Shown piece by piece: positions 6,144 through 6,150 of a stretch of 6,150 nucleotides of DNA. Numbering within the stretch: position 1 is the first letter of the stretch; each line of letters begins with the position of its first letter. The stretch comes from CAZJPS01 sp964548055 (GTDB lineage Bacteria; Patescibacteriota; Gracilibacteria; Peribacterales; Peribacteraceae), in assembly GCA_964548055.1 (NCBI GenBank), contig CAZJPS010000070.1, positions 1 through 6,150 on the forward strand, read 5' to 3'. A program made the position numbers and the translations under genes. The notes beneath the pieces are model-generated. The model saw only the letters and a list, made by a program, of their open reading frames with translations, ran no database searches and was not told where the DNA came from.

Positions 6144-6150
6144 GAATGAT

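Noticed and set aside
5682..6149. 155-residue open frame on the plus strand
   Set aside because: It lies antisense over almost the whole marR gene, whose winged-helix pattern is clear; the antisense product has no recognisable features.
1..6150. UGA recoded as glycine or tryptophan, as in some CPR lineages (no gene here ends in TGA)
   Set aside because: All six genes read through at full family length with TGA as stop and contain no in-frame TGA. Five TAA/TAG stops are too few to suggest recoding.

Overview
The window holds one compact gene cluster, entirely on the minus strand (read from high to low coordinates). It looks like a moderately AT-rich bacterial genome using the standard code: every frame is intact with TGA read as stop, and the five visible stops are TAA (three) and TAG (two). 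None of the six gene starts has a convincing Shine-Dalgarno sequence. The unusually long adaptor helices, the short repeat-rich spacer and the style of the secreted protein at the left edge recall Candidate Phyla Radiation (Patescibacteria) genomes. That placement is inference from gene style, not from a marker gene.

Layout in transcription order: a MarR-family regulator (6131-5679); a membrane-fusion/HlyD-MacA-type adaptor with a very long helical region (5652-3907); a MacB/LolD-type ABC ATPase (3904-3164); a MacB-type permease of 408 residues (3133-1907); a 105-bp spacer rich in GTAGGT-like repeats; a second, paralogous permease of 404 residues (1801-587); a 97-bp gap; and the first 163 codons of a secreted, probably membrane-anchored protein that runs off the left edge (489-1). 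Spacing is tight from marR to the first permease (26, 2 and 30 bp), so these genes probably form one operon.

Taken together the genes describe a MarR-controlled tripartite-type ABC exporter of the MacAB/YknXYZ/LolCDE superfamily. The ATPase would energise a dimer of permeases and the adaptor would act on the outer face of the membrane. Unlike classical MacB, ATPase and permease are separate polypeptides and there are two permeases, so a permease heterodimer is plausible. The substrate (drug, peptide, lipid or lipoprotein) cannot be read from the sequence.

The clearest unusual signal is a 131-bp block that is identical at every base in the two permease genes (834-964 and 2154-2284). The rest of the two genes differs freely, even at silent sites of equally conserved motifs. 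The block encodes the cytoplasmic loop expected to contact the shared ATPase, and it has the signature of recent gene conversion. Other points worth a look are the spacer repeat, the long adaptor helices, a palindrome abutting the marR start, the lack of Shine-Dalgarno sites, and the mature N-terminal histidine of the edge protein. I did not find a wholly new system; the genes belong to known families in a somewhat unusual form.
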